A stretch of DNA of 64,000 nt, taken from the IMG/VR virus record IMGVR_UViG_3300028844_002785, positions 1 through 64,000 of that record. One strand, given 5' to 3'. Positions within the stretch are counted from its first letter, which is position 1; each line of letters begins with the position of its first letter. The translations under genes were made by a program, and so were the position numbers. Below, in pieces: positions 51,583 to 59,351 of this stretch. The notes below the pieces were generated by a model. That model did no database searches, was not told where the DNA came from, and saw only the letters and a program-made list of their open reading frames with translations. This stretch comes from a virus.

Positions 51583-53287
51583 GAGTGTAACTTATAAAAA
51601 TTTTCTCGCTACAGGAAACAATCCTATAACAATCTTTTTAGATTCTACTAACACAACTCTGATTGTTGGTCAGAATGGTGCTGGTAAGAGTACTATCATT
51701 GAAGCAATTGTATTTGCACTGTTCAATAAATCTTTTCGTAAAGTAAATAAAAATCAACTTATCAATAGTATCAATGAAAAAGATTGTGTAGTAGAAGTTA
51801 TATTTTCAGTTGGTGCTACTGAGTGGTTAGTTCGACGTGGAATGAAACCTGGTATATTTGAAATTCATAAGAATGGAGTTTTACTTGATCAACATTCCTC
51901 TGCAGTAGATCAACAGAAATGGTTTGAACAATACGTATTGAAACTAAACTACAAATCATTCACTCAAATTGTTGTACTTGGTTCTTCTACATTTGTTCCT
52001 TTCATGCAGTTACCTGCTGGATCACGTAGAGAAATTATTGAGGATCTTCTAGATATTCGTATCTTCTCTACAATGAATGTTATTCTAAAAGATAAAATTA
52101 AAACATCAGGTGAAGAACTTAGAAATTTTGAAACCGATATTGCTTTCTTGAAAGAGAAAGCAGAAATGCAAACTAATCATATTAAGTCTTTAGAGAAAAC
52201 GGCAAAGAAAACTATATCTCAGAAGCAAGATAAAATTGTAGAACTAGAAGAGGGTGTTGAAGTATTAAATAAAACCATAGAAAAATCTAATACTCATGCA
52301 ACTCAATTATTAGAAGAACTAACTAAATTTAATGGTATTGATATAAAAATTAAAAAATTAGAAAAGGAAATTACAACTAATACTAACTTAATTACAAGAA
52401 CTGAAAAAGAAGAAAACTTTTTTGTAGATAACGATGTATGTCCAAAGTGTACACAACCTATAACTGAAGATGTTAAGAAAAAGCATATTCTTCAATCTTC
52501 TAAAATTATTCATGATACAACTGAAATAGTTAAAAAATATAAGAGTCAACTTCAGACAGCAAATAAGATTATTGAAAAACAATCTGATATGAATATGGAG
52601 GTATCTGATATTAATTGGGATATCAAATCAAAATTGCAAACTATTAAAACAACTCAAAAAATTATTTCGGATATCAAAAGTGAGATTGAAGATTTAAAAA
52701 ATGATAGTTTAGATATTGATAGTGAAAAAGAAAAGTTATCTGCCATCGGCACCGAAGGATTATCTGTACAAAAATCTATTACAGATATAAAAGATACTAA
52801 AAGAAACTATGATGTTATTTCTTCACTACTCAAAGATGGTGGTATTAAGTCAATGATCATTAGGAAGTATCTTCCTGTTATGAATCAACTTATCAATAAG
52901 TATCTACAAGAACTTGACTTCTATGTAAACTTTACTTTGGATGAAGAGTTTAACGAAAGTATTAAATCTAGACATAGAGATGATTTTACATACAGCTCCT
53001 TTAGTGAAGGAGAGAAGATGAGAATTGACCTTGCTCTGATGTTTACTTGGAGATCTATTGCTAAACTTAAAAATTCTGCAAACACAAATCTTCTTATCTT
53101 AGATGAGGTTTTTGATTCTTCTCTTGACGTTGGTGGTACTGATGAATTCCTTAGAATTATCAGAGGAGTTCAGGACGATACTAACATCTTTATTATCTCT
53201 CATAAAGGAGATGTTCTTCTTGATAAGTTTGATAGAGTTATGAAATTTGATAAGGTTAAAAACTTTAGTAAGGTCACAGTTTCATGA
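51569..53287 (+). CDS. 46: gp46-like recombination ATPase (Rad50/SbcC-type), 572 aa
   Basis: The ATG at 51569 is chosen; an in-frame TTG three codons earlier is not needed. Walker A GQNGAGKST (34-42), a central coiled coil with zinc hook CPKC (C291-C294), the ABC signature FSEGEKMRIDLALMF, and Walker B LLILDEVFDSS are all seen. It partners gp47 in end resection. T4 gp46 is 560 aa. It overlaps the DUF3110 gene and, through ATGA, the CpeT-like gene. Confidence 0.96.
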   Translation: MILFKSVTYKNFLATGNNPITIFLDSTNTTLIVGQNGAGKSTIIEAIVFALFNKSFRKVNKNQLINSINEKDCVVEVIFSVGATEWLVRRGMKPGIFEIHKNGVLLDQHSSAVDQQKWFEQYVLKLNYKSFTQIVVLGSSTFVPFMQLPAGSRREIIEDLLDIRIFSTMNVILKDKIKTSGEELRNFETDIAFLKEKAEMQTNHIKSLEKTAKKTISQKQDKIVELEEGVEVLNKTIEKSNTHATQLLEELTKFNGIDIKIKKLEKEITTNTNLITRTEKEENFFVDNDVCPKCTQPITEDVKKKHILQSSKIIHDTTEIVKKYKSQLQTANKIIEKQSDMNMEVSDINWDIKSKLQTIKTTQKIISDIKSEIEDLKNDSLDIDSEKEKLSAIGTEGLSVQKSITDIKDTKRNYDVISSLLKDGGIKSMIIRKYLPVMNQLINKYLQELDFYVNFTLDEEFNESIKSRHRDDFTYSSFSEGEKMRIDLALMFTWRSIAKLKNSANTNLLILDEVFDSSLDVGGTDEFLRIIRGVQDDTNIFIISHKGDVLLDKFDRVMKFDKVKNFSKVTVS

Positions 53288-53772
53288 TAGATAAATTTAT
53301 AGACTGGTATGTGGGTTCATTTACCAACAGGAAACAAGCATTGTCTCACCCATTCATGTTCAAGGAAGTTAACTTGAGTCATAAGTATATGGGTGACAAT
53401 ACTTTTTATGGAGAACAAAAAACAGTATATACTGATAATACATATCGAAAATTTAAAAATGTAATATCAGAATCTGATGGATTGATCATTGCAAAAAATT
53501 ATACATTGGAGGATGAATATATGCCCAACTGTGATATGGTTTTTAAATTTGATGGCAAACAATTTGTAGGTGAAGTTGAAGGTTGTGATTGTTTAGTGGA
53601 GAGAGAAGGAAAACAAACATATGTAAAAAATTCTACCTATCTTAGTGAAGACAGTTATAAGGTTTATGATAGAGGTTATGAGGTAGATACGGACGAATAT
53701 ATCTGGGGCTCTAGATGGGGACACTTTAAGTTCATTCGCATTGATAAGGAACCCATATGGATTGATGGTTGA
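53284..53772 (+). CDS. cpeT: CpeT/CpcT-like phycobiliprotein lyase, 162 aa
   Basis: The start KFIDWYVGSFTNRKQALSHP, then FYGEQKTVYTDNTYRKFKNV and NCDMVFKFDGKQFVGEVEG, follows the CpeT/CpcT pattern: an N-terminal helix with (F)-(T/S)-N-x-x-Q-A, then a beta barrel, and GCDCLVEREG near the middle (the usual G-C-x-(V/L) segment). CpeT-type lyases attach bilins to phycobiliprotein cysteines. Cyanophages carry them as auxiliary metabolic genes affecting host light harvesting. It is coupled to gene 46 by ATGA, so is expressed with recombination genes. Bilin substrate cannot be read from sequence. Confidence 0.8.
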   Translation: MIDKFIDWYVGSFTNRKQALSHPFMFKEVNLSHKYMGDNTFYGEQKTVYTDNTYRKFKNVISESDGLIIAKNYTLEDEYMPNCDMVFKFDGKQFVGEVEGCDCLVEREGKQTYVKNSTYLSEDSYKVYDRGYEVDTDEYIWGSRWGHFKFIRIDKEPIWIDG

Positions 53773-53797
53773 CACCACTCCCCTTTCATGGTATCTT
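53769..53797 (+). promoter_or_regulatory. Sigma70-type promoter upstream of the CobT-like gene
   Basis: TTGACA (53769-53774), 17 bp, TATCTT (53792-53797), 20 bp before the ATG at 53818. The -35 overlaps the last codons of the CpeT-like gene. Confidence 0.65.
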
Positions 53798-53817
53798 AGC
53801 TGTATCGATAAAAAACT

Positions 53818-55968
53818 ATGTCAGTTTCTCAAGTCAAAAGCAATCTTGCAAAACTTCTTGCAACTGAAAACCTGACAGTTGAACATAGTAATGTCTCTAC
53901 AGCATCTTTCAATGTTGAGACCAGAGTTCTTCAACTTCCTGTATGGGAAAACATTACAGAAGACATCTATGATCTTCTTGTAGGTCATGAAGTTGGACAT
54001 GCTTTATATACACCATCAGATTATTATACTGAGGATGTTCCTCAATCATTCCTTAATGTTATTGAAGACGCCCGTATTGAACGAATGATTAAGGCAAGGT
54101 ATCCAGGACTTTCAAAGTCTTTTTACAAAGGATATGCAGAACTTAATAATCAAGATTTTTTTGAGTTACGTGGACTAAAACTGTCTACGATGAAATTGAT
54201 TGATAGAATTAATATTTATTTTAAGATTGGTATTCATGATATCAATACAATTATTCCATTCTCACATCAAGAAAATAAATTTATTGAGATGACTAGGAAT
54301 GCTGAAACTTTTGATGATGTTGTAGATATTTGCAAAAAACTTATTAAATATATTAATGAGAGTAAAGATAAAGAAGATATTAATTTAGATGATGTAAAAA
54401 ATATTTCAGAAACTGATCAACCTGATAATGGTGAACAGATCCCAATTGAAATAAAAGATTCTGAGTCTGATAGTAATGATGCCAATTCTCAGACTGATGG
54501 TAATGAAGGTGGTGAGGGAACTGAGCCTGATAATGATTTAAACACTGATTATGATGAAGAAGAATATTCTTCTGATACGGATAGAGCATGGAATCGCAAT
54601 ACAAAAACTCTTGTAGATACTACGGCAATGAAACATGTGTATGTAACTCCACCATCTATTGATTGGTCCGAATGCATTGAACCAATCAGTATGTTTACAG
54701 AAAACATGAATAAGAATATAGAATTTTTTGAGAAAGCATCGTTAGGTTATAATAATATTAATATTATTGATCTTTGGAAAAAATCTTTTACTTCCTTTAA
54801 AACTGAAAGTAGTAAATCAGTTTCTTATATGGTGAAAGAGTTTGAAATGAAAAAACAAGCTGATCAATATAATCGTTCTGGTATATCTAAAACAGGAGTT
54901 CTAAATACAAACAAATTATTTTCTTATAAGTGGTCTGAAGACGTTTTTAAAAAGAACACTATTCTTCCCAATGGAAAGAATCATGGGTTAATTATGTACA
55001 TTGACTGGTCTGGATCTATGTGTGATAATATGACTGGTACTGTTAAACAATTAATTAACTTAATTAGTTTTTGTAAAAAAGTAAACATTCCTTTCCAAGT
55101 ATTTGCTTTTTCAGATCATGGTGTATATGAACCTCGTAAACCATATCGTGAAACAATTAGAGATTATGAAATTGCAATAAGTCAACGTTTTCGTTTAATC
55201 GAATTGTTTAATAGCAAAGTTAAAAATTCTGAATTTGATAATCAATTATTTAAACTTTGGGCGTTGATGAAATGTATTGAAGCTAGGTCTGGTAATATGC
55301 CGCATGGAAATTATTCTTTGAGTGGAACTCCATTGAATGATACTATTCTTGCCGCAATATATGTTTTTAATAAATTTAAACGGGAAACTAAAGTTGATAA
55401 AGTAAATACAGTATTTCTTACTGATGGAGAATCAAACGGGTTGGCGTATTGCACAACTAAAAAACATGTAGATGGTGAAAAATACATTTCTAGAACACCT
55501 ATAAATTATGATTCTCAATATAATGTAATTTGTATCAAAGATCCTAGTAGTGGATATGTAGATTTAAATATCAACGATAGTCATGATTACAGAACTTGTG
55601 GAATGAATGTAACAACTGCTTTGATTAAATATTATAAGTGGATGACAGGATCAAATATTATTGGGTTTAGACTTTCTGAGTCATATAATATTAAATATAT
55701 TATTAGGGCATCAGTTGATGGTGGAACAGACAATTATGATCACTACAAAAAAATGTGGAGATCTGATAAATGTTTTGTTATTAATAACTTAGGATATGAT
55801 GAACTATATGTTCTTCCAGGATCAGGAGATTTTAATGGTGCTGAAGCTGTAATCAATGCTTCAAATACTGATAGTAAAAGTAAAATTAGAACACAGTTTA
55901 AGAAATATGTAAAAACTAAAATGTTTAATAAGATAATCTTATCAAAATTCGTCAATCAAATTGCTTGA
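53818..55968 (+). CDS. CobT-like VWA-domain protein with N-terminal metallopeptidase motif, 716 aa
   Basis: Residues 47-90 contain VGHEVGHALYTP (H57-E58-V-G-H61) and, 22 residues after H61, NVIEDARIERM with E83, a full gluzincin-type zinc site. Residues 180-260 are acidic and low-complexity, as in CobT. The C-terminal VWA domain has MIDAS motif D396-W-S-G-S400, LSGTPLNDT and FLTDGESNG. The next gene is a MoxR-type AAA+ ATPase, so together they form an AAA+/VWA pair like CobS/CobT, chelatase subunits, or the DUF2201-type metallopeptidase-VWA proteins. The substrate is unknown; CobT in a cobalamin pathway is only one possibility, because no CobN-like large subunit is visible here. Confidence 0.75.
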   Translation: MSVSQVKSNLAKLLATENLTVEHSNVSTASFNVETRVLQLPVWENITEDIYDLLVGHEVGHALYTPSDYYTEDVPQSFLNVIEDARIERMIKARYPGLSKSFYKGYAELNNQDFFELRGLKLSTMKLIDRINIYFKIGIHDINTIIPFSHQENKFIEMTRNAETFDDVVDICKKLIKYINESKDKEDINLDDVKNISETDQPDNGEQIPIEIKDSESDSNDANSQTDGNEGGEGTEPDNDLNTDYDEEEYSSDTDRAWNRNTKTLVDTTAMKHVYVTPPSIDWSECIEPISMFTENMNKNIEFFEKASLGYNNINIIDLWKKSFTSFKTESSKSVSYMVKEFEMKKQADQYNRSGISKTGVLNTNKLFSYKWSEDVFKKNTILPNGKNHGLIMYIDWSGSMCDNMTGTVKQLINLISFCKKVNIPFQVFAFSDHGVYEPRKPYRETIRDYEIAISQRFRLIELFNSKVKNSEFDNQLFKLWALMKCIEARSGNMPHGNYSLSGTPLNDTILAAIYVFNKFKRETKVDKVNTVFLTDGESNGLAYCTTKKHVDGEKYISRTPINYDSQYNVICIKDPSSGYVDLNINDSHDYRTCGMNVTTALIKYYKWMTGSNIIGFRLSESYNIKYIIRASVDGGTDNYDHYKKMWRSDKCFVINNLGYDELYVLPGSGDFNGAEAVINASNTDSKSKIRTQFKKYVKTKMFNKIILSKFVNQIA

Positions 55969-55993
55969 CGGACCAACCGTTGTGCAGTATAAT
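55965..55993 (+). promoter_or_regulatory. Sigma70-type promoter of cobS
   Basis: TTGACG (55965-55970) overlapping the CobT-like stop codon, 17 bp, TATAAT (55988-55993), 24 bp before the ATG at 56018. The -10 is followed by AGCCA, as at 366 and 684. Confidence 0.8.
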
Positions 55994-56017
55994 AGCCAAG
56001 TAACCAAAGGACATCCA

Positions 56018-57112
56018 ATGAACTCTACTGACGTAATTGTTTCAGATCTAATCTCTCGATTTGGGTCAAGCGTTACTCGTAAAAATATTTCCGAATACAG
56101 TGAGACTAGTGATGCTTCCTTTGTAACCTTGTGTAATCGACTAAAGCCATACAAGGTTGGTCGTGGTTTGTATAATCTTACAGTTAAAGAAAAACTAGAA
56201 CAGAATTATTCAACTGATACTGGAGTTCCTTTTATTGAAATCCAAAATCTTGTTCCGGATAAAGATCCTACATATGTTCCTTTTGGAAATTTTTCTGATG
56301 TAAAGAAAATTATCAAGTCTGGTATTTTCTATCCAACGTTTATTACTGGTCTGTCTGGAAATGGTAAAACATTTAGTGTAGAACAAGCATGTGCTCAACT
56401 TGGACGAGAACTTGTTCGTGTAAACATTACTATTGAAACTGATGAAGATGATCTTATTGGTGGTTTCCGTCTTGTCGATGGGGCAACTGTTTGGCATAAC
56501 GGACCTGTCGTTGAAGCACTTGAACGAGGAGCAATCTTGTTACTCGATGAAGTTGACCTTGCTAGCAATAAAATCCTCTGTCTACAGTCCATCCTTGAAG
56601 GTAAAGGTGTGTTCCTGAAAAAAATTAACAAATATGTTAATGTAACAGATGGGTTTAATGTATTCGCAACAGCTAATACTAAAGGTAAGGGTTCTGATGA
56701 TGGAAGATTTATTGGTACTAATGTGCTAAATGAAGCATTCCTTGAAAGATTTGCGGTAACGTTTGAACAGTGTTATCCTAATCCTACAACAGAACAAAAA
56801 ATTCTTGATGGTGTTTCATCAACTCTAGATATGCAAGAGTCGTTAGATACGACATTCTGTAAAAATCTGGTGGACTGGGCAGAAATTATTCGTAAAACAT
56901 TTGCCGAAGGTGGTATCGACGAAGTTATTTCAACTCGTCGTTTAGTTCACATTATTCGTGCATACAGTATCTTTGGTAATGAATCTAAAGCCCTTAGTGT
57001 TTGTTTGAATAGATTTGACAATGACACCAAACAATCTTTCCTAGATTTGTTTGATAAACTAGTTGCACCTAAGGAAGAAACTTTTGATGATCAAGACTTG
57101 ACAACACTGTAA
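56018..57112 (+). CDS. cobS: CobS-like MoxR-type AAA+ ATPase, 364 aa
   Basis: The ATG is chosen because the only longer frame starts at a TTG inside the promoter. Walker A GLSGNGKT (111-118), Walker B LLLDEVD (D177, E178), sensor-1-like FATANTKGKG and arginine-finger region NEAFLERF all fit MoxR/CobS ATPases. The VDGATVWHNGPVVEALERGA loop (pre-sensor insert) is typical. An N-terminal 80-residue domain with LISRFGSSVTRKNI precedes the ATPase. CobS is widespread in T4-like cyanophages and is usually linked to cobalamin synthesis; here its partner is the VWA gene just upstream. It has a strong host-type promoter. Confidence 0.9.
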   Translation: MNSTDVIVSDLISRFGSSVTRKNISEYSETSDASFVTLCNRLKPYKVGRGLYNLTVKEKLEQNYSTDTGVPFIEIQNLVPDKDPTYVPFGNFSDVKKIIKSGIFYPTFITGLSGNGKTFSVEQACAQLGRELVRVNITIETDEDDLIGGFRLVDGATVWHNGPVVEALERGAILLLDEVDLASNKILCLQSILEGKGVFLKKINKYVNVTDGFNVFATANTKGKGSDDGRFIGTNVLNEAFLERFAVTFEQCYPNPTTEQKILDGVSSTLDMQESLDTTFCKNLVDWAEIIRKTFAEGGIDEVISTRRLVHIIRAYSIFGNESKALSVCLNRFDNDTKQSFLDLFDKLVAPKEETFDDQDLTTL

Positions 57113-57126
57113 ATAATTTGTATAAT
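57098..57126 (+). promoter_or_regulatory. Near-consensus sigma70 promoter of the DUF3310-45-44 operon
   Basis: TTGACA (57098-57103), 17 bp, TATAAT (57121-57126): both hexamers are perfect. The -35 lies inside the last codons of cobS. It should drive the sliding clamp and clamp loader genes early. Confidence 0.88.
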
Positions 57127-57127
57127 C

Positions 57128-57148
57128 AATAGGGTGAAATTCCCTATT
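57128..57148 (+). promoter_or_regulatory. Leader hairpin before the DUF3310-45-44 operon
   Basis: AATAGGG (57128-57134) and CCCTATT (57142-57148) form a 7-bp stem with a 7-base loop directly at the expected transcription start, 16 bp before the ATG. It could stabilise the mRNA 5' end or be a translational operator. Confidence 0.55.
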
Positions 57149-57164
57149 ATAATTTTGAATAACT

Positions 57165-57452
57165 ATGACAAAAAAATACAATGAAGATGCTCTGTTGAAA
57201 GAGCTGAGTGATTACATTGCTGGAACTTATGGACAACACTATTCTGCTGGCAACGACAGCATTCAAACGTTAGATTTAATTGAAGCATGTGGAGACGCTG
57301 AGTCATTTTGTCGCAGTAACATCCTGAAGTATGCTTCACGTTATGATCGCAAGGGCACTGCCCGTCGTGATATAATTAAGATCCTTCACTACGGTCTTCT
57401 CCTTCTACATTTTTCTGACAAAGCTGCAGTTACTGAACCCTACCCACAATAA
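57165..57452 (+). CDS. DUF3310-like protein, 95 aa
   Basis: The pattern IQTLDLIEACGDAESFCRSN, then ILKYASRYDRKGTARRDIIK and HYGLLLL, matches the DUF3310 (SaV-like) family of phage proteins: an ID/LIE helix, an F-C-x-(G/S)-N-(A/I)-x-K-Y-x-(S)-R motif and a final helix. The function of the family is unknown. It is the first gene of the clamp operon, behind a strong promoter and hairpin, and is two bases from gene 45. Confidence 0.75.
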   Translation: MTKKYNEDALLKELSDYIAGTYGQHYSAGNDSIQTLDLIEACGDAESFCRSNILKYASRYDRKGTARRDIIKILHYGLLLLHFSDKAAVTEPYPQ

Positions 57453-57454
57453 TT

Positions 57455-58120
57455 ATGAAAATTTCCATCGAAACTCTGAATATTCTCAAAAACTTTTCTA
57501 ACATCAACTCTTCGTTGGTTGTTAAAAAGGGAAATATTCTGCGAACTATTTCTCCTGCAAAAAATATTCTTGCAAAGTTTGAATGTCCAGAATCTTTCGA
57601 CAATGATTTTGCTGTATATGATCTAAATGAATTTCTGGGTGGTCTCTCTCTGTTTAAGGATCCTGACTTTGATTTTGGTAATACTTCTTATCTTTCTATT
57701 CGCAGTAATAAATCTAGAGTTAAATACTTTTTCTCCGATCCCAGTGTGATTACTGCTCCTCCAGAAAAAGATATTGAACTACCAACTATTGATGTTGAGT
57801 TTACTTTGACTGAAGAAGTTCTTTCGTCATTGATTCGTGCAGCAAGTGTGTATCAACTTCCCGATCTTTCCTTGGTTGGTGAGAATGGAAACATGAATCT
57901 TGTGGTTCGTACAAAGAACAATGATACATCTAACAATTTCTCCGTCAAGGTTGGTGAAACTGAGAATGAATTTTGTTTCAATTTCAAAGTAGAGAACCTA
58001 AAACTTATGCCTGGAGTGTATAATGTTCAGGTATCTACTGCTAATATTTCAAAGTTTACACATGATAAGTGGAACTTGTCCTATCTTATTGCTCTAGAAC
58101 CTGACTCTACTTTTAATTGA
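57455..58120 (+). CDS. 45: gp45-like sliding clamp, 221 aa
   Basis: The sequence has the PCNA-like clamp pattern of T4 gp45 (228 aa), with ISIETLNILKNFSNINSSLV, FAVYDLNEFLGGLSLF and a C-terminal PGVYNVQVSTANISKFTHD, WNLSYLIALEPDS. The trimeric ring tethers DNA polymerase gp43 and, in late transcription, contacts gp55. The gene precedes gp44 with two bases between stop and start. Confidence 0.95.
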   Translation: MKISIETLNILKNFSNINSSLVVKKGNILRTISPAKNILAKFECPESFDNDFAVYDLNEFLGGLSLFKDPDFDFGNTSYLSIRSNKSRVKYFFSDPSVITAPPEKDIELPTIDVEFTLTEEVLSSLIRAASVYQLPDLSLVGENGNMNLVVRTKNNDTSNNFSVKVGETENEFCFNFKVENLKLMPGVYNVQVSTANISKFTHDKWNLSYLIALEPDSTFN

Positions 58121-58122
58121 TA

Positions 58123-59064
58123 ATGAGTGATTTTATCTGGGTTGAAAAATACCGTCCTACTAAAATTGAAGACTGTATTCTCCCCGAAGGTATCAAAACT
58201 ACCTTACAAAGTTTTGTTAAAAAGGGGGAAGTTCCAAACCTTCTCCTTGCTGGTCCCCCTGGTATCGGCAAAACTACAGTTGCAAAAGCTCTTTGCAACG
58301 AACTTGGTGTTGACTTTTACGTAATTAATGGATCTGACGAAGGACGATTTCTGGACACGGTACGGAACCAAGCAAAGAATTTTGCGACGACCGTATCACT
58401 TCAAGCAAATGGAAAACCAAAAGTTATCATCATTGACGAAGCAGATAACACAACCAATGATGTACAACTCCTCTTACGGGCAAACATTGAGGCGTATCAT
58501 AACAACTGCAGATTCATCTTCACCTGCAACTACAAAAACAAAATCATCGAACCCCTCCACAGTCGATGTGCCGTCGTTGACTTCTCAGTCAACGGAAAGG
58601 AAAAGACAGCTATTGCGGGGCAATTTTTCAACCGTATCAGGTCTATACTTGAGAAAGAAACTGTTGATTATGATCCTAAAGTTGTCGCAGAAGTAATCAA
58701 AAAATATTTTCCTGATTGGAGACGTGTCTTAAATGAATTGCAAAGATATGCTTCTATTGGTAGTATTGACACAGGAATTCTAACTGCAGTTTCTGAAGTC
58801 AATCTGAAAGATCTTGTTGGTAATATGAAAAATAAAGACTTTAGTAAAGTTAGGAAGTGGGTTGTGGAAAACCTTGATAATGATCAAAGTGCAGTTCATC
58901 GTAAAGTATATGATACCATGTATACATCTTTGGAACCTGCATCTATTCCACAAGCTGTTTTAATTTTTGCTAAATATCAATATCAGTCTGCATTTGCTGT
59001 TGATCCAGAGATCAATACGCTTGCATGTATGACTGAACTAATGTGTGACTGTAAATTCAAATGA
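58123..59064 (+). CDS. 44: gp44-like clamp loader large subunit, 313 aa
   Basis: The ATG at 58123 is chosen (MSDFIWVEKYRP, the universal clamp-loader start) rather than a TTG two codons upstream. Walker A GPPGIGKT (44-51), DEAD box IIDEAD (D105 to D108) and SRC motif (S147-C149) are all present. gp44 forms a 4:1 complex with gp62 that opens gp45. T4 gp44 is 319 aa. It is joined by ATGA to an accessory gene rather than directly to gene 62. Confidence 0.96.
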   Translation: MSDFIWVEKYRPTKIEDCILPEGIKTTLQSFVKKGEVPNLLLAGPPGIGKTTVAKALCNELGVDFYVINGSDEGRFLDTVRNQAKNFATTVSLQANGKPKVIIIDEADNTTNDVQLLLRANIEAYHNNCRFIFTCNYKNKIIEPLHSRCAVVDFSVNGKEKTAIAGQFFNRIRSILEKETVDYDPKVVAEVIKKYFPDWRRVLNELQRYASIGSIDTGILTAVSEVNLKDLVGNMKNKDFSKVRKWVVENLDNDQSAVHRKVYDTMYTSLEPASIPQAVLIFAKYQYQSAFAVDPEINTLACMTELMCDCKFK

Positions 59065-59351
59065 ATGTAAAACTTATTCGTATGTCTTCTGGTGAAGACG
59101 TTGTTGCTACTATCGTCAGTGAAACTGATAGTATACTTGAAGTAGAAGATGCTATTGTAGCAATTCCTACTGGTGAGAGCCAAATTGGATTTGCTCCATG
59201 GTCTCCTCTTGTATCAAAATCGGACAAAACTTTGCCCGTAAATAAAAAATTTGTGGTTTACATTGCAGAGGTTGCAGAAGACATCGTAAACCAGTATAAT
59301 CAGATGTTCAGTAAAATTGTAACTCCAACTAATAAACTGATATATAAATGA
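59061..59351 (+). CDS. Sm-like (LSm-fold) protein, copy 2, 96 aa
   Basis: It overlaps gp44 by ATGA. The sequence VKLIRMSSGEDVVATIVSE, DAIVAIPTGESQIGFAPWSP matches copy 1 at 49285 along its length: the same SGE-(D/E) turn after strand 1, P-x-G-E and APW/RPW, and a hydrophobic final strand (FVVYIAEVAEDIVNQYN). This size is that of an Sm-fold unit (about 75-100 aa). In cellular organisms Sm/Hfq rings bind RNA; in this operon with RegA and replication genes an RNA-regulating function is attractive but inferred. Confidence 0.65.
   Translation: MNVKLIRMSSGEDVVATIVSETDSILEVEDAIVAIPTGESQIGFAPWSPLVSKSDKTLPVNKKFVVYIAEVAEDIVNQYNQMFSKIVTPTNKLIYK

Noticed and set aside
55961-56017. TTG-initiated extension of cobS
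   Set aside because: It would lie across the -35 and -10 of the promoter at 55965-55993, and the ATG at 56018 has proper spacing from the promoter.
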